This document shows positions 1 to 6,581 of a DNA stretch of 8,728 nucleotides, in pieces. Made by a program: the position numbers and the translations under genes. Origin of the DNA: Prevotellaceae bacterium (GTDB taxonomy: Bacteria > Bacteroidota > Bacteroidia > Bacteroidales > UBA932); contig JAITAP010000253.1 in NCBI GenBank assembly GCA_031284065.1, positions 1-8,728 of the forward strand. The letters run 5' to 3'. Each line of letters starts with the position of its first letter. The stretch's first letter is position 1. The notes beneath the pieces were generated by a model, which made no database searches, had not been told where the DNA came from, and saw only the letters and a program-made list of their open reading frames with translations.

Positions 1-72
1 CTGGGTAGTAACCGAAGGACGGCGGGCGTATGCCAAGCGGACAATGAGCAAAAACAAAAGTCCTGCTGCCAT
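1..72 (-). CDS. possible 5' fragment of a gene running off the window edge
   Basis: The first ~90 bases are richer in G+C than the following 280, which hints at coding DNA cut by the window edge. On the minus strand an ATG at 72-70 opens a 24-codon frame to position 1 (begins MAAGLLFLLIVRLAYA). It has an in-frame stop five codons upstream and an A-rich AAAAAAGAG about 9 nt before the ATG. The hydrophobic start could be a signal or membrane segment, but it lacks an N-terminal positive charge. A competing reading is a plus-strand gene tail in frame 2, ending at the TAG at 89-91. Another plus frame is also open to the TAA at about 148-150. The sequence does not decide between these, and no family is recognised. 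Confidence 0.15.
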   Translation of the reverse strand, partial: MAAGLLFLLIVRLAYARRPSVTTQ

Positions 73-190
73 ACAGTTGGCTCTTTTTTAGGGGGGAGGT
101 GGGCTTTTGAAATGAAAAACCAAACAGCTAAAAATCAATATGATAATAAATAAAAATCGGCAAATTTCCAAGTTTGTCGGTCAGTAGTGA

Positions 191-211
191 TTCAAAATTC
201 AAAATTCAGAA
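191..211. repeat. 3 x 7-bp tandem repeat (TTCAAAA)
   Basis: Two exact copies of TTCAAAA (191-197, 198-204) are followed by one variant, TTCAGAA (205-211), and then a T-rich run. Such AT-rich heptamers are typical filler in intergenic regions of this phylum. No function can be assigned. Confidence 0.6.
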
Positions 212-324
212 TTTTTTCCTCAAGCTCTCGCTGCAACAAAGTCAATTTCCAACTCTTAAATTCGCAATTCCTAAAACTTATCAACATTTTGTTTGAATTG
301 CTCATTGGAAGCCTCAAAATATAG

Positions 325-332
325 TACTTTTG
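325..332 (+). promoter_or_regulatory. Bacteroidota-type -7 promoter element (TACTTTTG)
   Basis: TACTTTTG at 325-332 is an exact match to the TAnnTTTG -7 consensus used by the primary sigma factor of Bacteroidota. It lies 47 nt before the ATG at 380, giving an inferred leader of about 40 nt. The -33 element (TTTG) is weak: candidates are TTG at 298-300 (24-nt spacer) or ATTG at 304-307 (17-nt spacer). The leader just before the ATG is almost all A and T (AATAAAATAAAATAATAAG), as usual for Shine-Dalgarno-independent initiation in this phylum. The -7 match is seen; its use as a promoter is inferred. Confidence 0.6.
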
Positions 333-379
333 CGGCTTCTCATGAGCTATTATCACACTAAATAAAATAAAATAATAAG

Positions 380-2038
380 ATGAAAAGAAATTACAACTCC
401 AAGTCTCAGCTTGCCTTTGCAGTAGCATTGTGCATGTGCCTTCCATCCTGCATGGACAGCGTTGACTTGAACAACCTTTCTACCGATATGAAGCTTGGCG
501 GGACGCTGGCTGCGCCGATAGGCTCAACCGAATTTACCATCAAAGAGCTCCTTGAGCGCTACAAGCCGGAGGATAGCCTTATCAGCATACGCGTTGACGA
601 CGATAAGACGGTGATGCTGTACGCCGAAAATGTGGTGGATTACGAAACGCCGGACTTGTCTGAAAAGTTTAAAGCTCTCGCAGACGATGTAATGAACTAC
701 TCCATAAAAACCCAACCGCTCAATTTGGAAAACGTAGGCTTTAGCGTAGGGATAACGCCGCATAAGGATGAGGTCATAGAGCAAGATACCACCATGGCGT
801 TTGATTTTAATAACCTAAACGACGACAACTCCTCGCAGGAGATTAGCCGTATCCTTTTTAAGAAAACAAACGTAAAGGTTACGGTAGATACCTACGGAAA
901 AAGTTACCCGGCGGGCTTTCTGGTAATTACCATGCCGCTGCCCGGCACAACCGACTCCATTGTCATTGACGCTTCAACCGATTCTGTATATCCGAAAGAA
1001 AACTTAACTGTCAAAATGGGCAATAATGCAGTAACGTCCTATACAACGAGGTTTAAGATTACAGGCAACGGCACGACCGAAATAGCAGCAAGCGACATGA
1101 TTAACATCACGGTTGCCTTTACGGAGTCGGACTACGTTGTTTACGGCCACTTTTACTACAACGACGGTGAAAGATTGTCGGAGCCCTATGAGATAAACTT
1201 GTTCGACTTTATGCCGGAGGGTACCGACCTTCGGTTTTTTGCGCCCTCGCTCAAGTTTAACCTTTCCAGCAACATTGGTATCCCGTTTATTTTTGACATG
1301 GATACCATAACCTCCACCATTCACGGGGAGGCAAATCCCAAGCACATAAAAGTAACCTTGAACAAGAATAACGTAGTTTACCCTGCGGATGCGCCGGAGA
1401 AAGAAGCCGTCAGCGTCATAACGATTGACAATTCTTCATTCCCCAACAACAACGCCTCCGACATATTCAGCACTGGGGTGAGCTCCATAGCCGCAGCTTA
1501 TACTTTCAGAGCGCCGGAACGCGGAGATTCTCTCGCAGATAAGGAACAGTTCATTGCCTCCAACGGCAAGCTAAAGCTGACCGCCTCCATCCAAATGCCT
1601 TTCTGGCTCGACACGGGCAGCGTGATTGCCTACGCCGATACGCTTGATGGCATCGACGTAGAGGATTTTGACTACATTACCAACGCCTCGCTCATTTTTA
1701 CCTACACGAGCCGCCTCCCGATAGGCTTTGATGTTACCATAGCGCTGCTGGACGAACGCAAGCGCGAAATTGCCGTAGAGAAGCCCGACAAGTATCGCTA
1801 CCAAATAGAAGCCGCCTCCGTTGATGGCAACGGCGTGGTAAGCAACCCCAAAAAGGGAGAGTTTAGCATAAACTACGACAGCAGCATTATCAACGATTTG
1901 AAGAAGGCAAAACACTTGGTAATTCGCGTAAAAGCCACAGGCGCTACGCCCAACTCGAAAATAAAAATTACAGACAACGACGGCCTGACCATCAAAGCCG
2001 GACTTCGCACAGAAGCCGGATTTCAAGTTGAAAATTGA
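380..2038 (+). CDS. uncharacterised outer-membrane/surface lipoprotein
   Basis: A 552-residue protein with a type II signal peptide: basic start (MKRNYNSK), hydrophobic stretch at about residues 11-20, and a lipobox-like LPSC with the lipidated cysteine at residue 24. Proline at -2 is unusual, but serine at -1 and the following cysteine fit. Aspartates at +3 and +6 after the cysteine leave surface export possible. The mature part has no other hydrophobic segment. It is rich in Asp, Asn, Thr and Ser, with alternating polar and hydrophobic runs that suggest beta-sandwich domains. I see no catalytic motif and recognise no named family. The start at 380 follows the promoter at 325 and gives the complete signal peptide. 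The gene ends just before the OmpA-like gene and is probably co-transcribed with it, so a structural or partner role at the outer membrane is a reasonable inference. The lipoprotein call is fairly sure; function is unknown. Confidence 0.8.
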   Translation: MKRNYNSKSQLAFAVALCMCLPSCMDSVDLNNLSTDMKLGGTLAAPIGSTEFTIKELLERYKPEDSLISIRVDDDKTVMLYAENVVDYETPDLSEKFKALADDVMNYSIKTQPLNLENVGFSVGITPHKDEVIEQDTTMAFDFNNLNDDNSSQEISRILFKKTNVKVTVDTYGKSYPAGFLVITMPLPGTTDSIVIDASTDSVYPKENLTVKMGNNAVTSYTTRFKITGNGTTEIAASDMINITVAFTESDYVVYGHFYYNDGERLSEPYEINLFDFMPEGTDLRFFAPSLKFNLSSNIGIPFIFDMDTITSTIHGEANPKHIKVTLNKNNVVYPADAPEKEAVSVITIDNSSFPNNNASDIFSTGVSSIAAAYTFRAPERGDSLADKEQFIASNGKLKLTASIQMPFWLDTGSVIAYADTLDGIDVEDFDYITNASLIFTYTSRLPIGFDVTIALLDERKREIAVEKPDKYRYQIEAASVDGNGVVSNPKKGEFSINYDSSIINDLKKAKHLVIRVKATGATPNSKIKITDNDGLTIKAGLRTEAGFQVEN

Positions 2039-2070
2039 AAATGAAACTTCTAAACTATATTCTAAAAAGC

Positions 2071-4680
2071 ATGAAACATTTTATCGTTACGGTGTTAATG
2101 GTATGTTGTAGCGTAAGCCTTTTTGCACAGCAGGTAAACACGCTCTACTTTATGAACAACGTACCCGAAAGGAACGCCTACAACCCCGCTTTTCAGCCGG
2201 TGCACAACGTTTACATAGATCTTCCGCTAATGCCCAACTTCCGCTTCGACGTGGGCAACAGCTCGCTGGGCTTCAGCGATATTATTTTTAACAAAAAAAT
2301 CAACGGCGTGGACAGCACAATCACGTTCCTGCACCCGGAAGCGTTGAAAGAAAAGGACAACTTCTACAACCGGCTGAGCAAAACAACCCGGATTTACGGA
2401 GAGCTTACCTTCAACCTCATTGGCTTTGGGTTCAGGGTGAAGAAAAACTACTTCACGGTAGATGTATCCCAAAAAATGTCGTCGGGCTTTTACCTGCCAC
2501 GAGACCTCTTCGGGCTGGCGCTGTACGGCTCCGGCAAAGGCTCTGAGTTTGACCTGAGCCGGCTGGGCATTCAGGCCTCCCTCTACACCGAGTTTGGGCT
2601 TGGCTACTCGCGCAAGGTTAACGATAAGCTGACCGTTGGCGGCAAGCTCAAGTACCTCATCGGGCAGGCAAACATCAACACGGATATAAAGAATCTCAAG
2701 CTGACGACGGGCATTGACAAGTGGGCAATATCGGGCTCGGGAGCGCTGAACGCCTCGCTGCCGCTGGTCGATATCCCCTTTGGCGCCGACGGGCTGATAG
2801 ACTTGGCAAACTTAAACCCCGAAGTAAATACCGACTTGCTCAGCAGCGGCAAGGGCATTACCAATGTGATTTTTTCTTCCAACAACGGCTTTGGCGTGGA
2901 CTTGGGCGCAACCTACAACATTCTCCCCAAGCTGCAGCTTTCGGCGGCGCTTACCGATCTTGGCTTTATCCGCTGGCGCAGCAACCTGACCAACGCTAAC
3001 CTGGGCGTGGGCTTCGAAACAGAGGGTATTGAGTACCGCCCCGGCGACAAGATTGAAGACAAGCTGGACACCCTGCTCCAAAAGGTGGAAGATGCGTTTG
3101 TGAGCTCCGGCTCGCACAACAGCTACACCACCGCGCTCTCCACCCGCCTGAACGTGGGCGCGGAGTACAGCGTGGTGAACAACAAAATAGGCTTCGGGCT
3201 GCTCTCCTCTACGCTTTACACAAACAAAAGCCTTTACACCGACCTCACGCTTGCCGCCAACCTGCGCCCCTGCACGTGGTTTAGCACCTCGTTCACCTAC
3301 TCGCTGCTCAACGGACGGCTTAGCAGCCTGGGGTTTGGCGCGCAGCTGCGGGTAATGCCTTTCAACATGTACCTCGCCATTGACCGTATTCCGCTGACGT
3401 TTGCCTCGCAGAAGCTGCCCGTCCCAACCAACCTGAAGAGCGTAACCCTGCAAGCCGGCATGGTGTGGGTGATAGGAGACCCCAAAAAGGTGGGCGACGA
3501 CGACGGCGACGGCGTGAAAAACAAAAGAGACAAATGCCCCAACACGCCGCCGGGCTACAAGGTTGACAAGTACGGCTGCGAAATAGACAGCGATGGGGAC
3601 GGAGTAGCCGATGATATGGACAAGTGTCCGGCTACGCCCTTTGCCGTGCGCGTTGACAGCTGGGGATGCCCCCTTGACGACGACGGCGATGGCATACCAA
3701 ACATTGCGGACAAGTGCCCCAATACGCCCGTCGGCGTGCAGATAGATTCCTCAGGCTGCCCGCTTGACCTCGACCTTGACAGCGTACCCGATTACAGGGA
3801 TAGCTGCCCCAACACGCCCGTCGGCGTAGAGACAGACTCTTCAGGCTGCCCGCTTGACCTTGACCTTGACAGCGTGCCCGACTACAGGGATAGCTGCCTC
3901 AGCACGCCCGCCGGTGTGCAGGTAAATTCCGTCGGCTGCCCGCTCGACACGGATGGCGACGGCGTACCCGACTATCTGGACAAATGCCCCGAAACGCCCG
4001 CCTCCATAGCGGTAGATTCCACCGGCTGCCCGTCCATTGAGGACTCCGACGGCGACGGCGTGCCTGACCATGTGGACAAGTGCCCCAATACGCCCGACTC
4101 CATAGCGGTAGATTCCACCGGCTGCCCGCCCGATGAAGACGGCGACGGCGTGCCCGACTATCTGGACTTGTGCCCCGCAACTCCCGCCGCCGCCACCGGT
4201 AAGGTGGATACTGCCGGTTGCCTGTTGGATACCGACGGCGACAGCATTGCCGACTACGCGGACAACTGCCCGACAATTGAAGGCGTGGCAAGCAACTACG
4301 GCTGCCCGGAGATAAACGCCGCCGTGAAGCAAATTTTTGAAAAGGCGCTTACCGGCATTGAGTTCCAGCTGGGAGCAACAGCCATCAAGCCGAGCTCATA
4401 CGACATACTCGACCAAATTGCAGCGGCAATGGCGGAAAACACAGGCTACATTCTCATGGTTTACGGGCATACGGATAGCGCCGGCGTTGCCCAAGAAAAC
4501 ATGGTACTGTCGGAAGAACGCGCAAACGCTGTGAAAGAGTACATTGAAAAGAAAGGTATTGCGCCGGACAGGATTGTAACAAAGGGCTTTGGCGATACCA
4601 TGCCGGTGGCAAGCAACGCTACGGAGGAAGGGAGAACCAAAAACCGCAGGGTAGAGTTTATTGTGAAGTTTGAGCGGTAA
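2071..4680 (+). CDS. DUF5723-like outer-membrane protein with thrombospondin type 3 repeats and OmpA C-terminal domain
   Basis: From the ATG at 2071 the product is 869 residues. It has a classical signal peptide (MKHFIVTVLMVCCSVSLFA, predicted cut before QQ), then about 450 residues of beta-barrel-like sequence beginning NTLYFMNNVPERNAYNPAFQ, the style of the DUF5723 family of Bacteroidota. Residues 476-748 hold nine thrombospondin type 3-like repeats. Residues 749-869 form an OmpA C-terminal peptidoglycan-binding domain: GHTDSAG, then LSEERANAVKEYI with the conserved Arg, and a terminal RTKNRRVEF. By family knowledge it should span the outer membrane and grip peptidoglycan, with the calcium-binding repeats as a periplasmic spacer. 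An ATG at 2041 (2 nt after the upstream stop) and a TTG at 2035 are in frame, but they would add 10-12 residues ahead of an already complete signal peptide. The close spacing suggests an operon with the lipoprotein gene. No truncation is seen. Confidence 0.85.
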   Translation: MKHFIVTVLMVCCSVSLFAQQVNTLYFMNNVPERNAYNPAFQPVHNVYIDLPLMPNFRFDVGNSSLGFSDIIFNKKINGVDSTITFLHPEALKEKDNFYNRLSKTTRIYGELTFNLIGFGFRVKKNYFTVDVSQKMSSGFYLPRDLFGLALYGSGKGSEFDLSRLGIQASLYTEFGLGYSRKVNDKLTVGGKLKYLIGQANINTDIKNLKLTTGIDKWAISGSGALNASLPLVDIPFGADGLIDLANLNPEVNTDLLSSGKGITNVIFSSNNGFGVDLGATYNILPKLQLSAALTDLGFIRWRSNLTNANLGVGFETEGIEYRPGDKIEDKLDTLLQKVEDAFVSSGSHNSYTTALSTRLNVGAEYSVVNNKIGFGLLSSTLYTNKSLYTDLTLAANLRPCTWFSTSFTYSLLNGRLSSLGFGAQLRVMPFNMYLAIDRIPLTFASQKLPVPTNLKSVTLQAGMVWVIGDPKKVGDDDGDGVKNKRDKCPNTPPGYKVDKYGCEIDSDGDGVADDMDKCPATPFAVRVDSWGCPLDDDGDGIPNIADKCPNTPVGVQIDSSGCPLDLDLDSVPDYRDSCPNTPVGVETDSSGCPLDLDLDSVPDYRDSCLSTPAGVQVNSVGCPLDTDGDGVPDYLDKCPETPASIAVDSTGCPSIEDSDGDGVPDHVDKCPNTPDSIAVDSTGCPPDEDGDGVPDYLDLCPATPAAATGKVDTAGCLLDTDGDSIADYADNCPTIEGVASNYGCPEINAAVKQIFEKALTGIEFQLGATAIKPSSYDILDQIAAAMAENTGYILMVYGHTDSAGVAQENMVLSEERANAVKEYIEKKGIAPDRIVTKGFGDTMPVASNATEEGRTKNRRVEFIVKFER
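3496..4314 (+). repeat. nine-unit thrombospondin type 3 repeat array within the OmpA-like gene
   Basis: Nine units of about 30 codons each follow the pattern DxDGDGxxDxxDxCPxTP...GCPx, with two cysteines per unit and all 18 present. Units 4 and 5 read DLDLDSVPDYRDSC instead of DxDGDGVPD: the aspartate ligands stay but both loop glycines are replaced. The copies starting at 3751 and 3841 are adjacent 90-bp units that differ at about 14 of 90 bases (only 5 in the first 70). A 31-bp exact match lies at 4002-4032 and 4098-4128. This indicates growth by recent tandem duplication, so the array may differ in length between strains. Confidence 0.85.
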
Positions 4681-4698
4681 GAGGCTGTTTTAGCGTTA

Positions 4699-4790
4699 GC
4701 ACGCAAACGATGACGCAGATTAAATAGATTTACGCAGCAAAAATAAATAAAATCTGCGCAAACCTGTCCAATCTGCGTCATCTGTGTGCC
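4699..4790. repeat. long imperfect inverted repeat between convergent genes, possible bidirectional terminator
   Basis: GATGACGCAGATT (4709-4721) is perfectly inverted as AATCTGCGTCATC (4770-4782). After a 4 x 4 internal loop, a second inner pair follows: 4726-4737 with 4754-4765, 10 of 12 positions matched. The loop is A/T-rich (4738-4753). Weak pairing (GCAC with GTGC) extends outwards to about 4699 and 4790. The two inner mismatches are A-C on a plus-strand transcript but become G-U wobbles on a minus-strand transcript, so the minus-strand RNA folds better. It sits in the 124-bp gap between two convergent stop codons, where a shared terminator is expected. There is no clean T-tract. It may instead be a dispersed MITE-like or REP-like repeat. 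Confidence 0.6.
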
Positions 4791-4804
4791 AACATACGGC
4801 GTTG

Positions 4805-6163
4805 CTACATTTTTTGCGCTTGTGGCTTGATGCTGGTAAGCGCGCCTATCTTTATCGGGTTTCCCGTATCGCAGCTAATACGCGCAGCTGTTCCCACGAG
4901 GATAGACAAAGCGCCGTCGCGGGCGCCGGCCGATTGCCGGTAAGGGTCTTTTGTTCCCGGAATAAACAAGGAGTTAAGCAGCAAGGTATCGCCACCGCCG
5001 TGCCCCTCGCTTTGCGGCACACGAATAAACTCACGCTTACCAAAATTATGGCTTATCATGATTTCGTCGTATTCGCCCAAATACGTGGGGTTACTTTCCT
5101 GTATCCATGCGTCAATGCGGCCTTCGGCGCCGTTGAAGGCAATACGGTAGCCTTCATAAGGCGAGTACCCCGTAAGGGAATAGCTTACTTGCACGCCGTT
5201 GGCATATTTAATGCCGGCCCCCATCTTATCAAAAATATCAATATCCTCTTTGAACACACATCCGTCGCGAAGATAGCCGTCATACTTTTCATTAGCCACG
5301 TATAAATCCATGTAATATTTACTTTTGCTAATGTCCATGTAAAAGTTACATTCTTGCGTGTGGGCGCATGTACGGCAATTTTCGGCGCGGAATGCGCCGT
5401 TTTTCCCGTAAAAGTCGAGGTTGGCGTAGGCAAATACTTCAACAGGGTCTGAGTCAATCCACCAGTTGAGCAGGTCGAAATGGTGCGAGGCTTTATGTAG
5501 CCAAAGCGAACCGCTAAATTCACGGCGGCGATGCCAGCGGCGGAAATAATCGGCGCCGTGCCGTGTATCAAGGTACCAGTGAAAATCTACGGAAGTAATT
5601 TTACCGATAGCGCCCTTGCGCAGCTGCTCCCATATAACCCGGCGGTGCGGGGAGTAGCGGTAGTTAAAGGATACGGTTACCTTTTTGCCGGTACGCTGTT
5701 CAGCGTCGATAATGGCTTGACACTTTTGCTCGTCGATGGTCATGGGTTTTTCGCTGATGATATTTGCCCCCAGCTCCATCCCTCTCACAATGTACTGGTG
5801 ATGAAAACCGTCAACGGTCGTTACAATCAACGTATCGGGCTTGGTTTCGGTCATCATTTTATCAAAATCGGTATATACCGGACATTCGATTCCCATCCGT
5901 TTTTTGGCATACTCGAGCCGCCCCGGATTGGGGTCGCAAAGCCCTACGAACGTTACATAGTCGGAATAACCTTTGGTTACTTTTTCACCAAACATGCCGG
6001 CGCCACGGTGTCCGGTACCTACCATTGCCAATCGCAGCTTCTTGTTTGAAGGAACTTTTTCCGGTTCCTTGCCGGAAAGCGTCGATAACGGGTTTAACAT
6101 AATAGCGCCCATAGCAGCGCCCGATGCTGCAAGAAAATTTCTGCGATTAAAAGTATTGCTCAT
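4805..6163 (-). CDS. Tat-exported Gfo/Idh/MocA-family NAD(P)-dependent oxidoreductase
   Basis: A 452-residue protein starting MSNTFNRRNFLAASGAAMGA, a twin-arginine signal (RRNFL, residues 7-11) that predicts folded export to the periplasm. The Rossmann nucleotide-binding motif is VGTGHRGAGM (residues 48-57). The family signature EKP is at 138-140, and the catalytic-region motif KASHHFDLLNWW is at 224-235. After it comes a cysteine group, CRTCAHTQEC (263, 266, 272), with a further cysteine at 302; this may bind zinc or be structural. Family members oxidise or reduce sugars and cyclitols with a bound dinucleotide, and some exported relatives (GH109) cleave glycosides by an NAD-dependent mechanism. 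The sequence does not give the substrate. Length fits the exported subgroup and no key motif is missing. The gene stands alone, convergent with the envelope operon. The ATG at 6163 is preceded by an A-rich AAAAAACAAC leader and gives the full Tat signal. Confidence 0.88.
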   Translation of the reverse strand: MSNTFNRRNFLAASGAAMGAIMLNPLSTLSGKEPEKVPSNKKLRLAMVGTGHRGAGMFGEKVTKGYSDYVTFVGLCDPNPGRLEYAKKRMGIECPVYTDFDKMMTETKPDTLIVTTVDGFHHQYIVRGMELGANIISEKPMTIDEQKCQAIIDAEQRTGKKVTVSFNYRYSPHRRVIWEQLRKGAIGKITSVDFHWYLDTRHGADYFRRWHRRREFSGSLWLHKASHHFDLLNWWIDSDPVEVFAYANLDFYGKNGAFRAENCRTCAHTQECNFYMDISKSKYYMDLYVANEKYDGYLRDGCVFKEDIDIFDKMGAGIKYANGVQVSYSLTGYSPYEGYRIAFNGAEGRIDAWIQESNPTYLGEYDEIMISHNFGKREFIRVPQSEGHGGGDTLLLNSLFIPGTKDPYRQSAGARDGALSILVGTAARISCDTGNPIKIGALTSIKPQAQKM

Positions 6164-6232
6164 GATGTTGTTTTTTGAGGGTGTTAACTAAAAAGATAAA
6201 TGGAAATACATTTTGATACGGCCAAGTTAAGC

Positions 6233-6284
6233 CTAAATGGTGCAGCATCCGGGCGCCCTGTACCGAGCGATTCATTCCTACGGA
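6233..6284 (-). repeat. degraded copy of the downstream REP-like element
   Basis: Positions 6261-6284 are identical over 24 bases to 8524-8547 (palindrome arm plus the tail CGCTCGGTA when read on the minus strand). Similarity continues with gaps on the other side: AAATGGTGC, GCAT and GCCCT occur in the same order as AATGTGGTGC, GCAT and GCCCT at 8493-8518. The second palindrome arm is lost after 6284, so this copy can no longer form the hairpin. Confidence 0.65.
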
Positions 6285-6295
6285 TTATCAAATAT

Positions 6296-6314
6296 ATGGC
6301 TAAATTTTAGCCAT
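6296..6314. promoter_or_regulatory. 19-bp perfect palindrome, possible operator
   Basis: ATGGCTAAA (6296-6304) and TTTAGCCAT (6306-6314) are exact inverted copies around a single T. A symmetric site with almost no loop suits a dimeric regulator better than an RNA hairpin. It lies between the -7 element at 6433-6426 and the oxidoreductase start, so repression of that gene from within the leader is conceivable. No regulator gene is in the window, and AT-rich DNA yields such palindromes occasionally by chance. Confidence 0.35.
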
Positions 6315-6425
6315 TCAGTCCTCCAAAAAAATATCTTACGGTGGGATTACGTTGCTCTACCCTATCAGCATAAAAAACGGCATTTAATTCTTCAAATTTT
6401 TTTGCAGAAGCTTTCGTTTGCAGGG

Positions 6426-6433
6426 CAAAGATA
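6426..6433 (-). promoter_or_regulatory. candidate -7 promoter element (TATCTTTG) for the oxidoreductase gene
   Basis: On the minus strand TATCTTTG matches TAnnTTTG exactly and lies in a very AT-rich setting (TTATTTTTTA just upstream). No clear TTTG -33 box is seen at the right distance. If used, transcription would give the oxidoreductase mRNA a leader of about 255 nt containing the 19-bp palindrome and the REP remnant. The weaker TATCTTTT at 6198-6191 could give a short leader instead. Confidence 0.4.
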
Positions 6434-6581
6434 TAAAAAATAATTTATCTACGCTATGGTTAATGCTTTTTTCTGTTTACGTACACACAAATATTATATA
6501 GCCTCTAATAAATAGCTCACGTTACGCAGGCTACAAAATTTCAGTCAACTACTTTCCTGTCCACGCATTACGCTATTTCTT

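Larger units (their letters stand above)
92..379. other. AT-rich intergenic region upstream of the lipoprotein gene
   Basis: No convincing gene is present. The stretch is strongly AT-rich. It contains a weak hairpin (CGGCAAA at 158-164 with TTTGTCG at 173-179, one G-T wobble), a tandem heptamer array (191-211) and, at its 3' end, the promoter of the downstream operon. A minus-strand open frame that runs through here and into the lipoprotein gene has a low-complexity translation and looks spurious. Confidence 0.6.
6164..6581. other. intergenic region between pdxT and the oxidoreductase gene
   Basis: No gene is called in these 418 bases. They contain a degraded REP-like copy (6233-6284), a 19-bp palindrome (6296-6314), a good minus-strand -7 element (6426-6433) and a second, weaker -7 candidate (TATCTTTT on the minus strand, 6198-6191) close to the oxidoreductase start. 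The part nearest pdxT (6450-6581) is AT-rich and shows no strong terminator hairpin. A plus-strand frame from 6237 to 6443 overlaps the repeat and lacks protein-like features. Confidence 0.55.

Noticed and set aside
279..287. TTATCAACA, resembling a DnaA box
   Set aside because: It mismatches the consensus TTATCCACA at a key C, stands alone and has no cluster or origin-type gene nearby.
2812..3453. 213-codon minus-strand open frame inside the OmpA-like gene
   Set aside because: It has low-complexity Val/Ala/Gly/Arg composition produced by antisense reading of GC-rich codons; the plus strand is clearly coding.
4784..5305. 173-codon plus-strand open frame antisense to the oxidoreductase
   Set aside because: It is a shadow of a clearly coding minus-strand gene with intact family motifs; its translation has no recognisable features.
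6320..6372. tRNA-like string GGGTAGAGCA on the minus strand
   Set aside because: No matching D-stem partner, T-loop (TTCRA) or acceptor stem can be found around it.
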